A stretch of DNA of 64,000 nt, from positions 3,172,001 through 3,236,000 of the forward strand of contig NC_063993.1 of assembly GCF_932276165.1 (NCBI RefSeq), read 5' to 3'. Below the pieces are notes generated by a model. It saw only the letters and a program-made list of their open reading frames with translations. It ran no database searches and was not told where the DNA came from. Source of the DNA: Plutella xylostella (lineage: Eukaryota > Arthropoda > Insecta > Lepidoptera > Plutellidae). A program made the translations under genes and the position numbers. Positions 44,001-56,000 of this stretch are shown here, one piece after another. How positions within the stretch are numbered: the stretch's first letter is position 1; the number at the start of each line of letters is the position of its first letter.

Positions 44001-47000
44001 TTGCGCACCTGGAATGGGGAGAAAGGATTTTTGAGTTAGAATGTTAGTTTATTTACTTTTAGGTTTTAACATGTGAGATTAGAGGCTACAAAATGCCTCG
44101 AAAAAGGCTGCCAGTGCAGGGTGTGGTTGTCGCAAGAGAGCCACCCGTTTTTCGCTGTACAAGTGTACTCTTGTGAAAGTCACAAGCCGTATCGCCTTTT
44201 TAACCCCCCACAATAAGAGAGGTGTTATTAGGTTAACGTGTCTGTGTATTTGTGTGTGTAAGTATCTGTCTGAGGTAGCGTAGCTCCCAAACGGCAGCTA
44301 TCAAAACGTTTAGCCGTTCAAAAGTTATGCGACTTTTAGTATTTAGGGCGACTTGCACCAACATATTAAATCTAGATTTAGTGTTAAATCTCGATTTAGT
44401 GTCAAATTTTATATGGACTGACGTTTCTTAAATCGAGATTTGACACTAAATCTAGATTTAATATGTTTCTGCAAGTGGCCCTAAATGTTTTGCTTCCAGA
44501 GAATCGCTCTCAATGGGCACTTACATAATTTCAGAAGCACATTAGGTACTAACCTGTCCACCAATCCGCACGGGGCCCGCGTGGTGGACTAGGCCTAAAA
44601 CCCTTCCCTAGAAGCCGACCCATGCCCCGGTGGGATCTTGATAAATTGTGATGGTTTTATTATCTATTCTCTCTGTGGGGGTGTATGTACCTGCACCTGG
44701 CTCTCTCGAATGGAACCGTTGTGCATATCCCCAAGGTCTAAACTGCCTGATGATTGTGATCTGATGGTTACTAACCTGTAGTTTCTGCGCAGTGACATTA
44801 GGCCTGTACGCAACAGTGTCGAGGTCCCTGGGCGAGGCGTACAGCTTGGCCTGGTCCGAGGGGCGGAAGCTGGAGGGCGGTGCCGCGTCCGGGGGCGGCG
44901 GCGGCGGGTGGGCGGGCGGCGGCACGCGGCCTCCTGTGGGCGGAAATGGTATTGTAAGTATATTTGTGTTGCATAGACAGGAGTATCCATTCTTATGTTA
45001 TAGATAGGATTTTTTGTTTTGTTTTGCTTAATTAATGACGTTAAAAGCACTTGTTAGTGACTTCTAATTACGTCTCTGTGTATGGACAGGGTAGAATTTT
45101 ATTAGTGACGTCTCTGTTTTGGTTGTATAGGTATTACACAACCTTTTGTATAGAGCAATACTTTTTTTTGCCTAAAATTCCAGTAGTTGTCCAGGGTACA
45201 CTGCACTGAAAGGACATCACTGATAAAAATCCACTTCAGCTCGGCTATGAATCGGGCAGTTGTCTCTGCTCATATCTCTTACCAATACAAAAGGCTAACA
45301 TTTCATCAGTGAGCGAGCCACATACCGTGCACGTCCTCGCTGGATCGCGTGCGCGCGGGCTGCAGCGTCAGTTCATTGGCCAGGTCCGGGGTGGAGTGGA
45401 AGTCTCGGCGGAGAGTCGATGCGCTCTTGCTCCAGAACTGAAATAGTGTAAGATATAATTGTGATTTTATCTGTTAAGGTAAGTGGTGTCTCAGTCTTAT
45501 GTATGTGAAAGGACAATTCGCTATTTGTAAGCCGAAACAAGGTCTATAGCTGGGTAATATCAGACCGGGGTCACCAATTTGGCTGTTGGTACGGAAACAA
45601 TGATGAGAATCCTAAAGTAAGCTTCTTTTGTATTTGGTAGGTACATAATATTATTACTCCTTGAGTACTTACAGGAAATAAAACTTTACTAAAACCTATG
45701 TGACATATAGATTCAAGTAATATGCATGAAGTAAATAAAGTTATATTCGGCGGCGTTTTCATTGCTTCTTGTCCTACTTTTATTGATCTCAAAATAACTT
45801 TTGATCCACATTCCCATAGCTCTACTAAAGGCGAGCTCGTGAGCCTCTGTTTGATGGAACAAAGAAAGACGATCCTTTATCGTTACGTTTATGTGTTGTG
45901 TTGTGACCTAAAGGGTTAAAATTAAACTCGAGTCTAGTATTACCTTCCCCCGAGACCTCTTCATCTCAGCGACCGAGGCGTAGACGCGGCCGGGGCGGGC
46001 GGGCGAGCTGGGCGGCGACGTGGACCCGCCCTGGAACGCCGACCGGATCATCATCGCGCTGTTGCCCGGGCTGGAAGGAGAAAGGGGGGGTTGTTAGTGG
46101 TTTTATAGGTGTAATGAAGTGTTTGGTCTAATTTATAATGCAAATCCTAACTAATATCATAAATACGAAAGTAACTGTGTCTGTCTGTCTGTCACGCTTT
46201 CACGCCAAAACTACTGAACGGATTTGAATGAAATTTGCTATAAAGATGGTCTAGACCCTGGGAAACAACATAGGGTACTTCTTATCCCGGAATTCCCACG
46301 GGAAATCTTTTAAGGTCGAAGCGAAGCTCGCGGGAGCTGCTATTATGTATAAAATGAGGAGTTTTGTTAACGCTGGCGGATGTACTGTACTAGTCACTGT
46401 GCAGTATGTATATATGTACGTACATGGCGGCGGCTACAGCCTGGCGCTGGAACAGCTGCTCCAGCTCGGCGGCGGTGATGCGCGAGGACGCGGGGCGCTG
46501 GCGGATGTACTGTACTAGTCACTGTGCAGTATGTATATATGTACGTACATGGCGGCGGCTACAGCCTGGCGCTGGAACAGCTGCTCCAGCTCGGCGGCGG
46601 TGATGCGCGAGGACGCGGGGCGCTGGCGGATGTACTGTACTAGTCACTGTGCAGTATGTATATATGTACGTACATGGCGGCGGCTACAGCCTGGCGCTGG
46701 AACAGCTGCTCCAGCTCGGCGGCGGTGATGCGCGAGGACGCGGGGCGCTGGCGGATGTACTGTACTAGTCACTGTGCAGTATGTATATATGTACGTACAT
46801 GGCGGCGGCTACAGCCTGGCGCTGGAACAGCTGCTCCAGCTCGGCGGCGGTGATGCGCGAGGACGCGGGGCGCTGGCGGATGTACTGTACTAGTCACTGT
46901 GCAGTATGTATATATGTACGTACATGGCGGCGGCTACAGCCTGGCGCTGGAACAGCTGCTCCAGCTCGGCGGCGGTGATGCGCGAGGACGCGGGGCGCTG

Positions 47001-50000
47001 GCGGATGGACGCCGTGCGCGGGGCTACCGGGGTGCCGGATGAGGGGGTGCCGTCTGTGGAGAAGTGAGGTTATTTATTTAAAGTTTATCCGGATGGGTTG
47101 CCTGTATATTCTTCCAATCTGTTTTTTTTAACTTTGTTAAGGGTGGGTGAGCGAAGTAATCACTTTTTGTAGTAGCTTTTAGTAATTTTTCCACACGGCT
47201 ATATTCACGGTATGATTCAGCGTTCTCCAAAACGTAATATAGGCCGCGATTCTTTTTCTTACGGCACCATTACTATCAAAATAATGGTTGCTTGCGACAA
47301 CGAGCTTAGAATTGGCTGTCGAGTGTATCGAGTTAAGTTTCCAGAATGTGTTAAAATATAGTGAACTACTTACTATTACTGCCCCCGGCGTGGAGCTGCA
47401 CGGACTCGGCCGAGGAGGACTTGCCGGCGACGCTCAGCGGCTCACAACTCTCTTCTTTCTCGCCACCGTTTTCTGAAACCATGTAGAAACGATAATATAG
47501 AAATGTCTGCAGTAGAAACGTTGAATCTAAATTACGATGTGCTAGGTAATTTCCAGCGGTGAGCGAGCGTATCCAACTTCTCACGTCAGAGATGCGGGTT
47601 CGAATCCCGGCGCTCTACCAATGAGTTCTTTGGAATTTACCATCGCTATTACGTTGACGACCGAATGGCGTAGTGGTAAGTTAGTGACCCTGGATACTGA
47701 GCCGATGGTCCCGGGTTCGATTCCCGGCTGGGGCAGATATTTGTTTAATCACAGATATTTGTTCGCGGGTCTTGGATGTGCCCGTAAAATGGCAATAGGC
47801 CCGCCCCCTATTACATTGGGACTAACATAACACTCTGGCAAAAAGTGGGTGCTGCAATGCACCCCTGCTTACCCCGCAAGGGAGTACATTAGTACAAGGC
47901 GTGAGTGCGTGTCTTTTTTTTTTATTACGTTGAAGGATAGCGTCGTGAGGAAACCTGCACATCTTGACTGTAGATGTGTACCCTAAGTTTATTGTACTTA
48001 TTGAACAACGGGGATACGGCATGCGACCTATCGACGTCAGCACAAATGTACTTACAGCAAAAAGTGGGTGACTCTCGCTTGCGAGTCACCTCTGGCTTAC
48101 AGTCGTGAGCATATTATTATGTATGTATGTGTAGGTAATCATTATGAGCTCACCTAGCCCAGCAACCATGGACTTGGCCCGGGCGCGGCCCACGCTGAGC
48201 GTGGTGCGCGGGTCCCGCCGCGGCGGCGCCGGCGCGGGGCTGCGACCTGTGTTGTAAGGGAATAGGAGTTATTATTGTGGTGAATGTATTGGCAAGTTGA
48301 GATAGAATCTCAACTTATACATTGTAAAATAAATATAGTACGATTCCTATGACAGTCATTTGTTTATCATGCGTGTCATAGGACTCATGCTATGTTTTAG
48401 TAACATTTTAGTATACATGCTAAATAGTATAGTTTATCTTTTTACACAGTATAGTAGGTTAATTATTTGAAATTTGTTGTATTTACAATACTTAAATTAT
48501 TAGCACAGGTTTTCTTATTGGATTAAATGTACAGAGAAAACATAAGACACATGATCTACTTGACATACGCAATATCTTGAGTCATCAGCAAAACTTGGGA
48601 TTCTACTGAGCTTTTTCACTGCCATCATTTACCAGAGGAAATTTTAGAAGTTTTTCTCACCGCTCGATCAGTGATAAGTTAACATGAATTTCAATGTATT
48701 TACAGCGTGTGTGTAATTACATGGTGATTCTCGAGCGCCATTTCGTCTAGTTATCACTCTTCATACGGTACATAAAGTCACTTCATAGTGAGACATTTTC
48801 GCCGTAGCATAGACTAATACACTAATTAGTAATTAAAAGTCCTTGCTGGTAATAAGTGTATTAGTCTATGGCCATAGTAAAGAGTACGGCCACTTTCCAG
48901 CCTGTAGATGACATCTCTAAACCCCTATAACCTCATAATTCCTCACCTCCAGCAGTTTTCCTCGGCAGCGTGGCGGCGTAGGGGCGGCCCGAGCTGGACA
49001 GTTGGTTGTGCGACTTGCTGCTCGCCACCGAGCAAGTGTTAGTGTCGCCAACTGCGGAAGGTTAGGTTAGGATATGGAGAACGTCACCAGTGTTAGTTGT
49101 TGTGTTGGTTGGTAGTGTGAATGTTATTGTTTGGCCAGCTTCGTTAGTCTTTCTAGATACAGTTTTAAGTAAGAGGAATTTAAAAGCTTATGTTTTAAGA
49201 TCTTGTATATCTTATTTTGGGTTTTGAGTGTGAAGATTTAACGGTGTATACCGACTAATGAAGCTGACTGTACAGTTTTTGTACAGTCAGTGAGTAGTGG
49301 CAAGATTTTTTTTACATAAATGGTTAATAGAGAGGTAAATTTTGAAAATTTTATAATACAGAAGAGAAAATGTTAACCGGTATCCGGAATGTTATAATAT
49401 TTATACAGGTGCCTACGACAAACAGTTGAAAATGTTTATACATGTTATGCTCTCTCTCTCTCAAGACAGCGTTATGTAAGTGGGCCAGACAGGTAGTCAT
49501 GTTTGTCACACACAAAATTCACAGAGGCCTGTCTCAGAGATTTCAGTACAAAACATAATAACTTACCGTTACCGTTGCCGATGATGTGTTGCAGCGAAAC
49601 TACAGTCATCGACACAAGTGCGCCGGAGTTGCGGATCATCTCCACAACTTGCTCGTGGGACGCCGCTGACACGTCCTCGCCATTTATCTGAAGGATAGAT
49701 AGAAGATTACATTTACAATACATAGCGAATAATTTATACAAGGGTGATGGAGTGCAGACCCTTGGGGGAAAGGCTAAGGTTCGTTACTGTTTATTGTTTT
49801 CGGAATTCTTTGGTCTTTCTGCTCCGATTGGGCCTTAAATAGTAGTCGCTAGTAAACCAAAGTGTCACTCGCATGCGACAGAAATTCGCCCTTGTGCCGG
49901 CTGGCCGGCGCGGTGACAATAAGGGTGATATTCCATTGGCTGTTTTCACACCGCAACCCACTGCTACCATACTACAACATCACTCACTTGCAACAGAAAG

Positions 50001-53000
50001 TCGCCCTTGCGCAGGCCAGCTCTATCGGCCACGCCGCCCGCATCCACATCATCGAGGTACTGCAAGGCGGGGCAGCGCTCCGAGGGCCTCAACTGCATCA
50101 GCGGAGACAGAGCCTTTGCCCCTCGCAGGACGAAGCCGAAGCCGCGGCGCGCGCGGTGTAGCACCACTGTGCGGGTCTCTATGTTGCCGTAACTGCGGAA
50201 TAAGTCGTTGTGTTGTTAGTTGTTAGTGATTATGTAGGTAAACGGTTTTAGGTTGAAAAAAACCGGCCAAGTGCGAGTCGGGCTCGCGCACAAAGGGTTC
50301 CGTAGTAAGCACAATAACTTAACCAAAATTACAGTTAAATCAACCTATCTCAAAAACTATAAGAGATACTTTGATCAAACCAAAAATCGTTGAAAGAGTT
50401 AATTAGCATGCATCACCTCTATTTTTTTTAGAATTTTATACCCCGTAGTTATAAAAATAGAGGGGGGGGGACATACTTTTTACGACTTTGAGAGCTGATA
50501 TCTCAAAAACCGTTCACTTTAAGAAAAATGTTTTTTAGAAAACTTTATATCATTTTAAAAGACCTTTCCATTGATACCCCACACGGGTATGTACATCGAA
50601 AAAAAAAATTTCATCCCTCAGTTACATGTATGGGGGGCCCCACCCCCAATTCTTTTTTTTACTATTTAGTGTCATATTTTTGTAGCGGTTCATACAACAC
50701 ATATTCCCATCAAATTTCATCACTGTAGTACTTATAGTTTCCGAGTAAATCGGCTGTGACAGACGGACAGACGGACATGACGAAACTATAAGGGTTCCGT
50801 TTTTGCCATTTTGGCTACGGAACCCTAATAAATCGGCTGTGACAGACGGACAGACGGACAGACGGACAGACGGACATGACGAAACTATAAGGGTTCCGTT
50901 TTTGCCATTTTGGCTACGGAACCCTAAAAAGGAAGTTAGAATAAACCGAGAGTCGAAATGAATATAAATACGTCCCTCAACTTTACTTGACATGGAAAAG
51001 TGTTTTGCCATAGTACCTAATTATGCAGACGATACAGACTAGATTCGATATCACAGACTTTACACTCATCAACAGCCTGTACACTTTGAGACATACTTTA
51101 TTTATAAATAAATAAATATGTGGGGACATCTCACACACGGCCATCCGACCCAAAGCTAGGCAGAACCTGTATTACGGGTGTCGGACAGCTGATATATTTA
51201 CACAGATACATAGATAGATACATACTGAATATAAATATCAACACCCAAGACCCGAGTACAAATATCTGTATTTAAACAAATATCTGCCCCAACCGGTAAA
51301 CGAACCTTCGGCATAGCAGTCAGGGTCACTAACCACTACACCATTCGGTCGTCAATTTGGTTAAGGTTTTATACAAGATTTTATACTTTATGTGTAATAA
51401 CTTACGTTTTCTTTATCCTAGGTGCAGTGGCGCTATATGTTTTACTCAACGCCATCTCTCTTCTTCCGGTGACCCTTGAATGGTGGATAGGGCCTGACGA
51501 TAACACCTGGGAAGCAACAAATCATCATTGAATTAAGTACATTAAATTATTGTCTTGGTGGATTGAGCGGGGTACCCCGTAATACAGATTCCCACCTAGT
51601 ACGGTCAGGTGCAAAGGAACCTGACCCCCCTCTCATACTAACAATGCTTCTGAGAGGGGTCAGGTTTATCTGCCCCTTACTGTACAGGGGCCCTTGTGTT
51701 TTTTGTACAATAAACTTTTTTTTGGGTACACTACATAATTCCGAATTACTTTCTTACGAATATGAAAATAACGATTTTTAAAATTTCGAATTTCATAGTT
51801 CCGAATAATTCACAATCCCGAATTTTAAGTTTCCGAATAACGAAAATCACGAATAGTTTATAAACGAAATTTCAAACAACATATTTATTAAAATGACGAA
51901 AGTCAATTTTCCGAATATTATTATTTCGATGTTTCAAAAGTACGATTTTTTATTATATCGAATTGTTAAAATTACGAATCCCGAAGTTTTAATATTCCGA
52001 AAATACAAATTCCCGAATGTTTCTTAGTTAACAAGAAATGGTTATATGAATTATGCAGCATAATGCGTATAAAAACAATATTTTTTAAGCTATATTATGT
52101 GAAACGCTCCGCTCCGCTTCGCTCCGCTTCGCTGCGCTCCGCTTTGTTTTTCGATATCTATGTGCACCTAACACGCTCCTCCTCGCTTTGCTCGTCGTCG
52201 CACCTATCTTTAGGTTTAGGTCCTAAGGTTTTTAAGTTTAAACACCATAAAAATCCTAGCTATTGTTTTGTTCTAAATTTGAAACGTTCCGCTCCGCTTC
52301 GCTGCGCTCCGCTTTGTTTTTCGATATCTATGTGCACCTAACACGCTCCTCCTCGCTTTGCTCGTCGTCGCACCTATCTTTAGGTTTAGGTCCTAAGGTT
52401 TTTAAGTTTCAACACCATAAAAATCCTAGCAATTGTTTTGCTCTATATTTGAAACGCTCCGCTCCGCTTCGCTGCGCTCCGCTTTGTTTTTCGATATCTA
52501 TGTGCACCTAACACGCTCCTCCTCGCTTTGCTCGTCGTCGCACCTATCTTTTGGTTTTGGTTCTAAAGTTTTAAAGACGTTTATGTTTTTTTGTCAAAAT
52601 CACGAATTATCATATTTCCGATCGGGATTTGACTTTTTCGTGATTATAATAAATCGGTATTTTATTTTTCGTATATTAAAGTAATCGTATTTTTTAACAT
52701 TCGTATATTTAACAATCGTAATAACAATATTCGTGATTATAATATTCGAAATTATAATTTTCGTGATTATTATAATTCGGTATTTAAAAAAATCGGTATT
52801 GCAATATTTCGTAAATTACATATTCGGGGTTATCAAATTCGGAAAAATGTTTTTCGGAATATTTGGGTGTTCCCCTTTTTTTTTACTAACGATTAGTTAC
52901 GTAATCGACGTCACGTATTTAAGCTTTCGCTTCTCCAACCGCAACAAGGAAGTGGTAAAATATACAAGACAGAGCTATAAGATTAAATATAGTCTGCTCG

Positions 53001-56000
53001 CCATTTAAGATCAGGTAATTATAAGTTTCTTTATAGACACAGCTTTAGAATACCTACCGTACACACCGGGCGTTCTGACTGATTCCACCCGCTCCTCAGC
53101 TCCATAGGAACCTAAAATGGCCTTATAATGAACAGAGGGGTCTCTCTCTAAATCGACGAACGACCGAACAATAATTGTCACGCAATCGGCACGCTTAATG
53201 TAACGAGATAGACCCGTGGTTCGCGCAGCTCTCCGAAACTTCACAAATATGCAGCGATAACCACGACTCTATCTCATTGTATTAGGCCCAGCACACATGG
53301 TGAAACGCAACTGCAACGAAACGGCAACTCCTAGTTACTTTTGAGTTTCATTTGAGTTTATGCCATAGATATCTTTGCCATAGACACACGTCGCAACTAG
53401 TTTACTAGTTTTGGTAGTGCCCCTACAGTACCTGGTGTAGATGCGTGTTCTGTCCGCGGCGCAGCTCCTGCACGCACTGCGCGGGGAACAGCCCCGCCGC
53501 CCCGCCCCGCACCGTCCCCTCTAGGAGCCCGTCGTCCGTCGCGCCCGTCACTGGAATGTCATACACGGACGTTAGTAGAACATTATTATTATTATTTTGT
53601 CTTGGCTATCGTGTAAACACAGAAAATCTAAGGTCTGGGTCTCCTATTTACGCCGTAGATCGCGTCCAGCGTCACGCCGTAGGCCGCGTCACAATGCTCA
53701 TTATGTCTACGCGCCAACGTCGGCGTGTGAGGGAGACCGCATCAGTACATTTCTATAGTGAGCATCGTGACGCGGCCTACGGCGGTGACACTTGACGCGA
53801 CCTACGGAGTAAATAGGAGACCCGGGCCTAAGGCTATTTACGCCGTAGGTCGCGTCCAGCGTCACGCCGTAGGCCGCGTCACGATGCTCACTATAGAAAT
53901 GTACTGATGCGGTCTCCCTCACACGCCGACGTTGGCGCGTAGACGCCGTAGGTAGGCCGTAGGACGTTGACAGAAACGTTTACGTCAAAGTCGGACGCCG
54001 CATATAGCATAAAATAGGAGACCCAGGCCTTACTACCCCGACGTCAGCGTCACTGTGCTATCATAATAATTGTCAACATAGATCACTGTGTAGAATAATA
54101 GCACGGATCAGCGATGTAAATTTTGGTCTTACGCAATATGCGAAGAATGTTGTGTGCCTCCTGTCTAGCCATGTCACAACCACCATTTAAAACTTAACCA
54201 ATAAATAATCATCACGCACTGTTAAATCAATTTAAACTACCTGATGGTTCGAAGGACGTTCTTGTAACTCCAAAGTTTTTAAACAAATGAGCTGTTACCT
54301 ATGTTAAGAATTCATCTGGGCACATTACTCATAGTAATTTAAAAACAAAGATGAAATGTTTGATAAATTAGTAAGCATATTGTTACTATGAATGTTTCAT
54401 GAGTAATGTCGTTAATATTTGTTATTTTAAACATATAGATGGAATCCCTTACACCTAACGAGAACTCATCATAATTAACACCCTTTGTTGTCATAAAATA
54501 AAATACTTATGGCCTAACTAAATCTATAATTTGCGTTCCACTATGTGCTCCACAGGTTCGCCTAGTGTAGAACTTGCACCCATATTCAATGTACCTACTT
54601 TTAAAAAGATTTTCACTTATTAACTTTACTCATTCCTAGCCCTTACCTTCAATAATATCTCCTTGATTAAGCCTGAGGTGCCCGGGTGCTGTAGGCTCAT
54701 AAGGCTGCAGACACACGACGGCAGCTCCCGTGGGCTGCAGCGAGCAGGTGGTGGTGTCGCTGTTGCTGGTGCCCACGCCGCTCGAGTCTGAGATGATGTC
54801 GCTAGTGTCGCCGCCGGACTTCTCTGTCAACATGGGCGGCCCGTCTGACCGGTGAGTCGAGAGGCCGACTTGCGTGGGAGTTTTAGGCGAGGATTGGAGG
54901 TTGATTTGGGTGAGTTTTGGTTGGGGATGGTTAGTACAATAGACGAAGAAACACTTAAAACTATAGCTAAACTATTATCTTACACGAATGTAGAATCTTA
55001 GGTCTAAGAAACAAACATCTAGAGGGTGAGACAAAAGGGTCGAAGAAAGCATGGAAGCGGTTCGTCTACAACAAGGCACATAGAACATGCTTGGTGATGG
55101 TCTGATGATGAGGGCGGTGCATGGTGATGGTTGCCGAGCCCGGCCGAGCGGGCTGTGAGTGTGCCTTTCATCTGTTGTTATACTGCTATTGTTCGAGTGT
55201 AGGGACGCAACCGCGCCTGATTCTAGCACTGAATCAGACAGCGTTTGTTACAAGTGTGTAAACAACCCTAGCGTTAACCCTATCTGTGGGTTACCTGTGA
55301 GTATGCTAGCGTCGTCCTCATGGCTGGGATGACTGGCGTCGCTGATGCTGGAGGAGGCTGAGGAGAAGGGTCTCTCGAGGCTGCACGGGGAGGCGGCGGG
55401 GCCACTGCGACGGAGGAGCGCGTCCAGCTCGGCCGGGATGCGAGTGGAGGAGGCCAGGGAGGACCGGTCGCCCGCCGCCCACCAGCCGCCCCACGCCGCT
55501 GACCGTCGCTTGGGGTTGTACCTCGGCGGGCCGCGGAAAGGCACTGCAATAGGCGGGTTAGCAACCGAAAAAGAAAATAAAGTAACGATGAAGAATTGAG
55601 GAAATTAAAGGTATGGTTGGGTTGACTGATGGGTGGTTAAGATGTGTAAATTATTTAGTATTCTAAATAAAGGTAATGATGAGGGGTGGAACTAAAGATG
55701 GTGTTAGTGATGAAATTAAACATGGTAACTATGATAAGTGATAAATAAATAAACATAAACAGATTAGGAATACATATTCAATTTTAGTTGTGATACAGCA
55801 GCAATGTTAAACATAATACCTACGTATTAACTAAATACCTACACATTGTTTACCATTCGTTAAAGTGCTTACAATCATTACATATTACCTACTATCAAAA
55901 TTTTAAGTAGAGCAGGGCCATTTTATAAACCTAAACATGATAATACACCTAATTAATTATAAGACAAAGGTACCTACATTTTTTAGTTATGATATATAAG

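Noticed and set aside
47650..47735. tRNA-like sequence with good A and B boxes
   Set aside because: Followed by a SINE body shared with 22868-23108 and bounded by a 10-bp target duplication.
53059..53112. Candidate small SHANK exon
   Set aside because: The donor is good but none of the nearby AG acceptors gives a length of 2 modulo 3, which the phases require.
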